Source: Deltaproteobacteria bacterium (lineage in GTDB: Bacteria; Myxococcota_A; UBA9160; UBA4427). From it: DNA of 64,000 nucleotides. The stretch covers positions 49,610-113,609 of the forward strand of contig JAJDAN010000077.1 of assembly GCA_029261855.1 (NCBI GenBank). The letters run 5' to 3'. Below the pieces are notes generated by a model, which saw only the letters and a program-made list of their open reading frames with translations, searched no databases and was not told where the DNA came from. A program made the translations under genes and the position numbers. Position 1 is the stretch's first letter. Each line of letters begins with the position of its first letter. Below are positions 26,084-32,930 of this stretch, piece after piece.

Positions 26084-26828
26084 CCCAGGCCTCCATCAGG
26101 GAGTCGACGACGGCGCCGAGTTGGTTTCGTTCGATGTCGGGAAGCAGGTCGACCCAACACACTCGGCCCGCGCAATCCGTCGTGATCTCGGCGAGCTGCA
26201 CCCCGTGGGCGCGCAGCAGATCGGCGGCACTTTGTGCGGCGGCTGGGAGAGGCGTGCCCAGGTCGTGCTTTCCCGCGATCACGTTGCGCGCGCACGGCTC
26301 GTCCGCGAGAAGCGAAACCCCAATCCGATCGCTCAACTCCTGGGGAGGATGCTGGCTTCGCAGGCGCGTCGACCGAAAGGGAAGCCAGCGTTCGTTAGGG
26401 GCGATCTCCCGATTGGTTGCCCGCAGCGGAGACATCGGAACGCCGGCGCTTGCGAGCATCCGTCGCCACTCGCCCCACTTCGAGTCGTCGAACCAAGCCA
26501 CGGCATCTTGCCGGTTGACGGCGAACACCCCTTCGAGATTGAGCCCTGCAAGCCAGACGGCGCGCGCCTCGACGTCCGCGAAAAGCTGGTCCTCGGCTCG
26601 AAAGCTCGAGCTGAAGTGCCAATGCGGCTCACAGCGGAACACGATTCCCGCGACCTCTCGATCGTCGAAATGGAACTGCGACGCCCCAACCGTCACGCTG
26701 TGATCTCCAAGCGCTTCAGGCTCGACCCTGAGTGCATCGATCCCGGTGCGCGCCACCGCCGCCATGATGTGTCCTAGCGTGGCATCCTGGGAGTCACCCA
26801 CGCCCAGGAAGAGGCGATCCGTAACCAC
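26061..26828 (-). CDS. Degenerate ATP-grasp-like protein, partner of the RiPP ligase
   Basis: A 255-residue protein starting at a GTG that overlaps the precursor stop by one base (TAGTG). Its frame extends upstream to 27668, but that part overlaps the precursor out of frame and is not coding. Residues 1-110 resemble a pre-ATP-grasp Rossmann-like domain (DRLFLGVGDSQDATLGH, GIVFRCEPHWH). KWGEWRRMLASAGVPMSPL (117-135) matches the linker that leads into an ATP-grasp domain, and CWVDLLPDIERNQLG (224-238) sits where the catalytic LExNP strand should be. The central nucleotide-binding Lys strand is shortened and the metal-binding Glu/Asn are missing. It is probably a non-catalytic or precursor-binding partner of the adjacent ligase. 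Confidence 0.7.
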   Translation of the reverse strand: MVTDRLFLGVGDSQDATLGHIMAAVARTGIDALRVEPEALGDHSVTVGASQFHFDDREVAGIVFRCEPHWHFSSSFRAEDQLFADVEARAVWLAGLNLEGVFAVNRQDAVAWFDDSKWGEWRRMLASAGVPMSPLRATNREIAPNERWLPFRSTRLRSQHPPQELSDRIGVSLLADEPCARNVIAGKHDLGTPLPAAAQSAADLLRAHGVQLAEITTDCAGRVCWVDLLPDIERNQLGAVVDSLMEAWDEHLHHR

Positions 26829-27292
26829 TACTCTGCTCCCCGCCCGCGAAATCGTTCCTCCAGCTGATCGATGATCAGGTCGAGTGGCGTCACGTCGGAT
26901 CCCGCTGGAGCCTGTTCGAAGCCGGCGGCGTTGCTGGCGCCATTTCCCACCTGCGGTGACGGCTTGACGTTCGCAAGACCCGGATCGATCTCGAGCTCGG
27001 CTTTCTTCTTCTCCGAGCGGAAGTCGAGGATCGGCCCCTTGACCCGGGTGACGGGATCGATCTCGAGTTCGTACTTCTTCTTCTCGTTTCGGAGCCGCCC
27101 GAAGAGATCGCGCAACCGCACATTGCGAAGCGAACCCGGCTCGAGTTCGAGCTCGACCTTTTTCTTCTCGGGCCACACCGCGAGCAGTCGATGATCCAGG
27201 TCGCTGGCGGCTTCCAGAAGCTGATCGGCCGAGATGTTGCTCAACGCCGACTCCGCAAGTTCTTCGAACGCTGCCTTCTTTTCGGTCTTCAT
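26828..27292 (-). CDS. Putative RiPP precursor with three EKKKxELE(I/L)(D/E)P repeats
   Basis: Predicted precursor peptide of 154 residues. The ATG at 27292 is preferred over 27307 because GGAGG at 27301-27305 is correctly spaced for it. The leader (KTEKKAAFEELAESALSNIS, then ADQLLEAASDLD) is amphipathic and acidic. Three near-identical 11-residue segments follow at residues 42-52 (EKKKVELELEP), 70-80 (EKKKYELEIDP) and 94-104 (EKKKAELEIDP), separated by diverged linkers; the tail (residues 105-154) is unrelated. Each repeat has three Lys and acidic residues at fixed positions, suitable for Lys-Glu/Asp lactam formation. It lies between the membrane genes and the two ATP-grasp genes, all with short or overlapping junctions. 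The precursor role is inferred from repeats plus context. Confidence 0.75.
   Translation of the reverse strand: MKTEKKAAFEELAESALSNISADQLLEAASDLDHRLLAVWPEKKKVELELEPGSLRNVRLRDLFGRLRNEKKKYELEIDPVTRVKGPILDFRSEKKKAELEIDPGLANVKPSPQVGNGASNAAGFEQAPAGSDVTPLDLIIDQLEERFRGRGAE
26981..27013 (-). repeat. Core repeat 3 of the RiPP precursor (EKKKAELEIDP)
   Basis: Third copy at residues 94-104, 24 codons after the second. The variable fifth position is Ala. The Lys and acidic positions are unchanged in all three copies. Confidence 0.85.
27053..27085 (-). repeat. Core repeat 2 of the RiPP precursor (EKKKYELEIDP)
   Basis: Second copy at residues 70-80, 28 codons after the first. The variable fifth position is Tyr. 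Confidence 0.85.
27137..27169 (-). repeat. Core repeat 1 of the RiPP precursor (EKKKVELELEP)
   Basis: First copy of the 11-codon repeat, at residues 42-52 of the precursor. It differs from the others at the variable fifth position (V) and carries L-E instead of I-D near the end. Confidence 0.85.
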
Positions 27293-27361
27293 CTCGTAGT
27301 CCTCCATGAAATGGTGGGTGGATCGGCTCGAACTCCATCGCGGCGTTCCAGCACCGGGATC

Positions 27362-28165
27362 TCAGCCAAGGCTCAGCCAGGTCCCGACGTAGTAGAACGA
27401 AGGAAAAGCGGCGGCGAACGCCCAGACGAAGTCGTTCAGCCCCATCACGACGGCGATCGAGACGTGCATAGCAAACGCGACTCCGAGCGTAGCCGCGACC
27501 CCGACCGGCTCGAGGAAGAGCCCAAAGGGCAGTAGCATCTCGACGACGATTACCGACCAACACAGAGCCACGCAGAGCCACGAATTGCGGGTGAAGAGCT
27601 TCCGGGTGAGCCCCGTCCCGTACGTGTAGGTACTCAGGATGCCGGAGATCGCCGTGCCACTTCGCCACTCCTTGGAAACGAGCTTGGCGGCCCCCGAGAC
27701 GAAGTACGCGAGTGCGAGCTGCAGTGCGATGAACCAGATCCCGATGGCTCGTATGGCCGCCACACTTGACACTATGAAGCAGAAGAGCGTCGTGATCAGG
27801 ACCAGGAAAGTCATCTGGTCCGCTCCATCGAGTCCGAACGCTTGGCGATAGTAGATCGCGATGCTCGACGCGATCATCAAAGTGGCCGCCACTGTGTAGG
27901 CTGCTGTTCCGGGATCGGAAACCATCAGCCCCGAAAACGTGATGACTCCGACAATCGACAATGTCGCCACTCCTTTCCAGGAGTACAACCGAGTGAAGAG
28001 CGGCGCGAACGGACTACCGGCGAGCGCGTCATTTCCCACGATGGTGTAGTCGAAGACACCTCGCGCTTGGTACTCGCGGCGGAGTGCGAGGGTCTCTAGG
28101 GATTTGATCGCAACGCCCACGCCCGCGATCACCAGCGTGTAGTGATAGACGGTTTCGGGTTCCAT
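27362..28165 (-). CDS. Polytopic membrane protein, HTTM/DoxX-like, in the RiPP operon
   Basis: A 267-residue inner-membrane protein with about seven hydrophobic segments. The pattern (WKGVATLSIVGVITFSGL, LQLALAYFVSGAAKLVSKEW, then a Trp-rich C-terminal helix) resembles the HTTM-like membrane domain shared by SdpB and vitamin K-dependent carboxylase relatives, and DoxX-like proteins. No catalytic residues can be assigned. The ATG follows GAGG by six bases and lies 9 bases after the preceding stop; the precursor start is 70 bases downstream. In this setting it may take part in export, maturation or immunity for the peptide. That role is inference. Confidence 0.7.
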   Translation of the reverse strand: MEPETVYHYTLVIAGVGVAIKSLETLALRREYQARGVFDYTIVGNDALAGSPFAPLFTRLYSWKGVATLSIVGVITFSGLMVSDPGTAAYTVAATLMIASSIAIYYRQAFGLDGADQMTFLVLITTLFCFIVSSVAAIRAIGIWFIALQLALAYFVSGAAKLVSKEWRSGTAISGILSTYTYGTGLTRKLFTRNSWLCVALCWSVIVVEMLLPFGLFLEPVGVAATLGVAFAMHVSIAVVMGLNDFVWAFAAAFPSFYYVGTWLSLG

Positions 28166-28174
28166 CTGGATGCC

Positions 28175-28723
28175 TCAGAAATCGTGAAAAGGAGAGAAGA
28201 AGATCGGCAGAACCGTTCTCCCGTCCGCGGAATGCGTGGCGTCTACAACCGCGAATTGCCGGCGCACAGATGCTCGGGTCGCCTTGGCACGTGAAAACAC
28301 GATGTTCATCAGCACCAGGTATCCCTTACTCAACTTCACCTGGTGCTGAATGGTTTCTTCGTCGGTGTCCGCTTCGACGCCCGCGTTCTTGATGGTCTTG
28401 ACCTCCGACAGCGCGTCAACCGCCATCTTGTCAAGCCTCTTTCGCGGGTTCCAGAGCCAGTGGGTCCGCTTGCGCTCCTCGCCGAGATCGACTTCGCCCC
28501 AGGGCCCCACATCTCCATCGAGCGTCTTGTCTCGGTAGAGGACGTGCGTGTCCGACATGCCCGGCCGGGGCGCGAAGAAGGTCCAGATGGGCAGGACGTG
28601 AAACGCGCTGAATACGCGCAGCAGTGGACTGCGCTTCCGAATGGGGTCGACCTGCCAGAGGATCGTCAGCAAGAACCACGCCCCGAAGATCACGCCGTAG
28701 ATGACGGTCAAGAAGAGTGTCAT
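28175..28723 (-). CDS. Single-pass membrane protein, SdpA/DUF5819-like, first gene of the RiPP operon
   Basis: A 182-residue protein with one N-terminal membrane helix (LFLTVIYGVIFGAWFLLTIL). The segment FHVLPIWTFFAPRPGMSDTH then VLYRD resembles the WxFFAPxP signature of small proteins that accompany HTTM/DoxX-like membrane proteins, including SdpA of the sporulation-delaying-protein system. The rest (KRTHWLWNPRKRLDKMAVDA) would face one side of the membrane as a soluble domain. The ATG follows AAGGG. It begins the operon, so the promoter should lie in 28724-28900, where I see no strong consensus. Family assignment is tentative. Confidence 0.65.
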   Translation of the reverse strand: MTLFLTVIYGVIFGAWFLLTILWQVDPIRKRSPLLRVFSAFHVLPIWTFFAPRPGMSDTHVLYRDKTLDGDVGPWGEVDLGEERKRTHWLWNPRKRLDKMAVDALSEVKTIKNAGVEADTDEETIQHQVKLSKGYLVLMNIVFSRAKATRASVRRQFAVVDATHSADGRTVLPIFFSPFHDF

Positions 28724-28853
28724 GTGGAAGCCCTTGAAATCCCGAATCGTTCCGCTGTAGGCCCAAGTGCCATTGGCGAGCCGCCAGACTCGAACTGCAT
28801 CCTGGCATCACGGTTCTCGAATGTGTGTATCTCGCGTTACACCCGTGAAAACG

Positions 28854-29051
28854 ATGTCGAAGTTCAAGGAACTGTTTCCTGCTTTACAGAAGCGTCTCAG
28901 CAAGGTGTGTCAGGTTGACGGTGCGAGTTACACGGAACCGTGTACTTCGTCGACGAAGCCCGAACCCGGTCCCGGTGGCGGGGTGGGGCGTGGCGTGGCG
29001 AAGGGCACCCTCACGACACCAAGAGAGGAACAACGTGGCAGACAAGCCTGA
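28854..29051 (+). CDS. Possible small peptide gene (65 aa) upstream of the RiPP operon
   Basis: A frame starting MSKFKELFPALQKRLSKVCQ has a leader-like amphipathic N-terminus, followed by a Gly/Pro/Ser/Thr-rich stretch with two Cys (VDGASYTEPCTSSTKPEPGP, then GGGVGRG). It overlaps the start of the next gene by 17 bases. The ribosome site is poor. It could be a second small peptide of the RiPP locus or a chance frame; the divergent promoter region of the operon lies inside or beside it. Confidence 0.3.
   Translation: MSKFKELFPALQKRLSKVCQVDGASYTEPCTSSTKPEPGPGGGVGRGVAKGTLTTPREEQRGRQA
28929..28944. promoter_or_regulatory. 16-bp palindrome (TACACGG AA CCGTGTA)
   Basis: Perfect 7-bp inverted arms separated by AA, about 200 bp upstream of the divergent RiPP operon and 90 bp upstream of the gene at 29035. 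The size and symmetry fit a dimeric regulator operator. A TTGACG hexamer sits at 28915-28920. No regulator can be named. Confidence 0.4.
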
Positions 29052-29433
29052 TTTCATTCGCAATATGCGGCTTTCGCGGCAGGAACTCGATGTGGTCGAC
29101 CGATACGTCGGGATCATCGAGCAGGCGACCAAGAGCCGACTCGACTTCATTCGCGACGGAGGGGGTCAGGTGGCCTGGACCCCGGGAGCGCTGTTGGTCG
29201 TTGCCGTCGCGAAGTTCGCCTACGACGTCTATCAGGACTACGGGAAGGTGGCCGTGAGCCCGGATGACTTCCAGCTTCACTTCAAGTCGATCGCCCGCGA
29301 ACTCGCGGCTCTCGAGCAGGCCGGGGAAGACTCCGTTGGCCTCGACACCTTCGCGCGGCTTCGAGCAGACCTGCTCGACGCCAAGAAGCTGGCGGGGCGC
29401 GGTGCCGCGCTCGTAGAGGAGAGGAAGGAATAG
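29035..29433 (+). CDS. Hypothetical small protein (132 aa)
   Basis: Starts at GTG 29035 with GAGAGGAA five to six bases upstream. The product begins ADKPDFIRNMRLSRQELDVV and is mostly helical, with one central hydrophobic stretch (WTPGALLVVAVAKFAYDVYQ) that could be a membrane-inserting or buried helix. The remainder is charged (ARELAALEQAGEDSVG). I recognise no family. It is divergent from the RiPP operon and could be linked to it, but nothing in the sequence proves that. Confidence 0.7.
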   Translation: MADKPDFIRNMRLSRQELDVVDRYVGIIEQATKSRLDFIRDGGGQVAWTPGALLVVAVAKFAYDVYQDYGKVAVSPDDFQLHFKSIARELAALEQAGEDSVGLDTFARLRADLLDAKKLAGRGAALVEERKE

Positions 29434-29618
29434 CGGCCCGCGGTTGTGGTGTACGTGTCGCGACGAGGTCGGTGGGCAGGTGAGGTTCGGGCAATCCAGG
29501 ACGCTCGGTCTCGCCGCCCGTCGCTCCTGCCACGCCTCGATCGCGCCAGTACGCGGGGCTCGGGAGAGCTGCCCAAGTAGTTCGTCTCCCCGCTCCGCAT
29601 GCTAGGTTTGGGCTCGCC

Positions 29619-30677
29619 GTGGACAACCATCCAACACTCGAACACGACGAAGCGACGCTCCGAGCGCTGATCCGGAACTCCGCTGGACCGAGAGCAGAGA
29701 AGTACACAGGGCTGGTGGTCGGGGCCGTCGTGGGAAGAAAGCTCATAGTCGAGGGATGGGGCCGGATTCGGGACGCATCTGGCCGGCGTGGGCTCCCCGG
29801 TGGTGTCCCGGACCGCGACACCATCTTTCAGATCGGCTCGATCACGAAGGTCTTCACGGGCCTGCTCCTTCTCGATGCGGTCGAGCGCGGCGAGGTGGCC
29901 CTCGACCAGCCCGTGGCGACATGGATCCGCGAGCTGAGGTCTCATTCGGATGCTCGACCGATTACATTTGAGAGCCTCGCGACGCATACCTCCGGACTTC
30001 CGCGCCTTCCTCCGGGCCTCGGGTGGTGGAAACCGGGGACATGGTTGAACCCCTATGCGAAGTTCGGGTCGAAGGAGCTTCTGAAGGCGGTTGCGAAGAG
30101 GCCCAGGCACGCTGTAGGGCACTACCGGTACTCGAACTTCGGATCGGGGGTTCTCGGCGAGGCTTTGTCCAGGGCGGCCGGGCTGCCGTTCGAAGATCTG
30201 CTGCAGGGTCGGATCTGCGCACCTCTTGGACTCCTGGACACCTTCATTCTGAATCGAGAAGGCCGAGACTCGCGAATTTCGCAGGGGCACTCGAAGCGCG
30301 GCCACGAGGTCGACGACTGGGTCTTTCCGGCGATTCCGGCCGCGGGTGCGATCTATTCGACCGCAGCAGATCTCTCTCGCGTCATCTCCGACCATCTGTT
30401 CCCTGAGCACTCGCCCTTCGCGAAGAACCTTGAGGCCGCGATGGAGGAGCGTGCACTTGCCCGCAAGAACCTGGGCATCGGTCTCGCATGGCACATCTCG
30501 CATCGCAAGGAAGGGCGTACCTGGCATTGCCACAATGGTGGAACGGGCGGGCACTTCAGCTGCGTTGCGCTCGATCGCGAGCGGGGTCGAGGTGCGATTG
30601 CGCTTGCGAACTGCGCGCGACCCGTCGACGAGGTTGCGTTCGATCTGCTCGACGCACTCGTTCGCGAAGCCGGGTAG
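29619..30677 (+). CDS. Serine hydrolase, class C beta-lactamase fold
   Basis: A 352-residue member of the beta-lactamase/D-alanyl-D-alanine carboxypeptidase-like superfamily. Catalytic motifs: SITK (SxxK) in FQIGSITKVFTGLLLLDAVE, YSN (YxN) in GHYRYSNFGSGVLGEAL, and HNGGTGG near the C-terminus (HxG). No signal peptide is visible, so it is probably cytoplasmic, and an esterase or peptidase is more likely than a true beta-lactamase. Starts at GTG 29619. Being next to the RiPP locus it could process or inactivate a peptide, but such hydrolases are common and this link is speculative. Confidence 0.85.
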   Translation: MDNHPTLEHDEATLRALIRNSAGPRAEKYTGLVVGAVVGRKLIVEGWGRIRDASGRRGLPGGVPDRDTIFQIGSITKVFTGLLLLDAVERGEVALDQPVATWIRELRSHSDARPITFESLATHTSGLPRLPPGLGWWKPGTWLNPYAKFGSKELLKAVAKRPRHAVGHYRYSNFGSGVLGEALSRAAGLPFEDLLQGRICAPLGLLDTFILNREGRDSRISQGHSKRGHEVDDWVFPAIPAAGAIYSTAADLSRVISDHLFPEHSPFAKNLEAAMEERALARKNLGIGLAWHISHRKEGRTWHCHNGGTGGHFSCVALDRERGRGAIALANCARPVDEVAFDLLDALVREAG

Positions 30678-30732
30678 TCATTGGTGAATTGAGATGAATG
30701 GGCCGCCTGCGCCGAGGCCGCCGCTGGAGCAG

Positions 30733-30769
30733 CAGTCCCCCCGGGATCAGGGTGATCTCGGGGGGACTG
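30733..30769. terminator. Strong hairpin between convergent genes
   Basis: A 17-bp stem (CAGTCCCCCCG... paired with ...CGGGGGGACTG, one G-T wobble) closes a GGG loop at 30750-30752. It sits between the stop at 30677 and the convergent stop at 30795, where a bidirectional terminator is expected. There is no T tract on either side, so it may act as a transcript-end stabiliser rather than a classic intrinsic terminator. Confidence 0.65.
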
Positions 30770-30794
30770 GGACGCTGGGCCGGAGAGAGAATCC

Positions 30795-31214
30795 CTATGC
30801 CTCGGGCACGTCGAAGATCGCCGACTGCATCCGTCCATCGAACTCAGCGACACCGGAATGGGTGTCCGTAGTGGCGAGTGCGGCAGAGTCTGCTGTCGCC
30901 ACCAGGAGCTCGAGCCAGTCTACGGTCGCCGCAAGAGCTTCGGGGTGAGCACCGTCCATCAACTTCTCGAATCGAACACCCGTCTTGTCACGGTTCACGA
31001 TCCGCTCGTACACATCGCGGAGCATCGTCTCGACAATCGCCATGCGATCGGTCCACATTGGTTCCTCTTCGGCTGCTGCATCTCCCACTACGTTTCCCTC
31101 GCTCGCGGACGATACGGGGTGTCGCGCGTCAAGCAACCTGAGCAGGTTCACCGCCCGCACAAGGTCGTGGATCCACGAGTTCTCCGTGGAGCCCGACGGC
31201 ATTCTCTTCGACAT
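30795..31214 (-). CDS. Hypothetical protein, third gene of a regulatory cassette
   Basis: A 139-residue soluble protein starting at ATG 31214 with GGGAGAG seven bases upstream. It is mostly helical (WTDRMAIVETMLRDVYERIV, HPEALAATVDWLELLVATAD) with an acidic Ala-rich segment in the middle. No family recognised. It lies 56 bases after the HTH gene and is probably co-transcribed. Possibly a partner of that regulator. Confidence 0.65.
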   Translation of the reverse strand: MSKRMPSGSTENSWIHDLVRAVNLLRLLDARHPVSSASEGNVVGDAAAEEEPMWTDRMAIVETMLRDVYERIVNRDKTGVRFEKLMDGAHPEALAATVDWLELLVATADSAALATTDTHSGVAEFDGRMQSAIFDVPEA

Positions 31215-31270
31215 AGTTCTCTCTCCCAGTTGAGGTTCTATCGTTTTCCTTCAGTGAGCGGGTTTCGGGA

Positions 31271-31957
31271 CTAGCGCCCCTCGATCATCGCCAGGAATCG
31301 CTGGGTTCGGTAGGTGACCGTACTCTCGGCGATGCCCAGGCGCCTCGCGATCTCTCTCCCAGATGCACCCTGCGCTCTGAGAACCACGACATCCCGGATC
31401 GCCTTCGAGAGCACCGGGTTGTCGATGTTCTCGATCAGGACGCGAAGATCGAATAGGAGCCGCGGGTCGGTGCTGGGCGGGGCATGGATCGAGTACATGG
31501 CCTTCTCGGGACCGGTCGCCAGCAGCGCGTACTTGCGCATCTCCGACCTCATTCGGTCACGGAAACCATCTCGGATGAGTCGCATGTAGGACGGACGGGT
31601 GCCAATTCGAGGATGCGAAAGGAAGAGCCGGGACGTGCTCTCCACCTGCAGAAGGTGGATGATCTGCCTGCCATCTTCCGGGGGAACGACCGATCGGTAC
31701 GCACGCTCGAGGCCCGAGGTCAGCACGTCGGTGACCCGAAAGACCCTCTCCCACTGGAGCTCGCCGTCAACCGCGCTTTGTATGACCACCCTCCCTAGCT
31801 CGTACTTGTCCGGCGAGTACTGCTCCCACGCGCAGAACGCGGTGAAGAGCTGAGCGTCAGTAAGGCCGCCTAGCGCTGCCTGAGCGAGGCGGGTGGGCTG
31901 CGCTTGAACTAGCGCCAAGCGCGATTCCCGGCTGTGTGAGATATGGGAGATTTCCAT
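31271..31957 (-). CDS. Helix-turn-helix transcription regulator (sigma-70 region 4 / LuxR-like C-terminus)
   Basis: A 228-residue DNA-binding protein. Residues about 185-225 form a clear HTH (DVVVLRAQGASGREIARRLG then IAESTVTYRTQRFLAM) of the type shared by sigma factor region 4 and LuxR-family proteins. The N-terminal 180 residues (GGLTDAQLFTAFCAWEQYSP, HPRIGTRPSYMRLIRDGFRD) contain no receiver or PAS domain that I can recognise. The ATG at 31957 follows GGAGAG. It is the central gene of a three-gene cassette. Its targets are unknown; the divergent lipase-protease operon 1 kb away is one candidate. Confidence 0.75.
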   Translation of the reverse strand: MEISHISHSRESRLALVQAQPTRLAQAALGGLTDAQLFTAFCAWEQYSPDKYELGRVVIQSAVDGELQWERVFRVTDVLTSGLERAYRSVVPPEDGRQIIHLLQVESTSRLFLSHPRIGTRPSYMRLIRDGFRDRMRSEMRKYALLATGPEKAMYSIHAPPSTDPRLLFDLRVLIENIDNPVLSKAIRDVVVLRAQGASGREIARRLGIAESTVTYRTQRFLAMIEGR

Positions 31958-31993
31958 GGGTGTGCTCTCCGGTGGTTTCGGCGATTTTTCCAG

Positions 31994-32200
31994 CTACTGA
32001 CAGCGTGAAAGGGCCTGGGGTATTGCCTCGGCGTGTCCAGCCGCCGGTTGCGCGAAGGTCGCCAAGACGTACGCGACGCGCTCCATCTCTTCGGCAAGTT
32101 CTCTTCCGTCGGTGGTGGCTCGACAGAAGTGGGCACCCATCTGCAGTGCTCCGATCAGGTCGCCCACTGTTACGTCGAGGTCGATCGCAATCAGTTCCAT
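31994..32200 (-). CDS. Small hypothetical protein (68 aa), first gene of the regulatory cassette
   Basis: The ATG at 32200 has a strong GGAGGAAG ribosome site; the longer frame from 32227 would include that site. The product (ELIAIDLDVTVGDLIGALQM...AEEMERVAYVLATFAQPA) is helical and soluble. It ends 36 bases before the HTH gene. No family recognised. Confidence 0.65.
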   Translation of the reverse strand: MELIAIDLDVTVGDLIGALQMGAHFCRATTDGRELAEEMERVAYVLATFAQPAAGHAEAIPQALSRCQ

Positions 32201-32483
32201 CTTCCTCCTCTTCCTCCCGGGACCCATCTACCTAAAGACCGGAAACATGAGGCGAGAAATTCGAAAGGAAATCAAGACGCCCCGGGGGCGGAAGCCGTAG
32301 GACCGCCTCGCAAGATGAGAAGCGACGGCCAATCACTCCTGGATCCGAGCCCTGACACACCGAGGCAAGTCGGCTGAGGGCTGCGGGTTCTCGTGGCTGG
32401 ACCACGCGATCGTTCAGCCCGCGCGCGAGGTCCCCGGCGCGGCCGCGTTCAATAGTCGCGCACTTCCTGCGGACCGGAACCCA

Positions 32484-32700
32484 CTAGGCATCGTCACCCG
32501 ACAGCGACTGAAGTACGAGCACGGCCTCGGTCCGACTCCCGATTCGTGACGTCGAGCGCCTCGTAGATCGCAGCCGCGCGGTGCTTGACCGTGGTGTCCC
32601 CGACGCCCAGCACGCTGACGATTTCTCGGTTGGTCTCCGAAGGGCCAAATTGCCCCGCCTCGGGATCGAAGAGCATGCGGTTCGTGAGCCCCTCCGTTCG
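32484..32700 (-). pseudogene. Frameshifted remnant of a LuxR-family HTH domain
   Basis: One frame gives SETNREIVSVLGVGDTTVKH then RAAAIYEALDVTNR, a LuxR-type HTH. The natural continuation (TEAVLVLQSLSGDDA then stop at 32484) lies in another frame. Between them is a 7-base insertion (GAGTCGG) that looks like a partial tandem duplication, since TCGG occurs on both sides 7 bases apart. Removing it restores the expected VTNRTEAVL. Upstream residues no longer match a sensor domain. This is a decayed gene in an otherwise empty 730-bp gap. Confidence 0.7.
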
Positions 32701-32930
32701 GAGGGCTGCCGCTCGGCACAGAGGTGCATCTAACCCAAATGGAGGGTGTTCAGGGTGCCTAGGCGAGGACGGCCGAAACCGATCCGGATCAGGTGAGGGC
32801 CTGCGTCTGTTTCCGCTGCCGAGGTGGACAGTGCTCGGAAGTTGGTCGGAAGCCACTTGAGACTGGCGTAGACTCAGTCTCGTCCATCGATTGAAGCTCC
32901 TTTGGCTGCCACGGCGGGAAGAGGTGATTC

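Noticed and set aside
26981..27169. Nucleotide repeats in the precursor as a possible CRISPR-like array
   Set aside because: Only three copies, related at the protein level with synonymous differences, inside an open frame with a ribosome site; spacers are coding linkers.
26829..27668. In-frame upstream extension of the degenerate ATP-grasp-like protein
   Set aside because: It overlaps the RiPP precursor out of frame and reads as Arg-rich non-coding sequence; the GTG overlapping the precursor stop is a better start.
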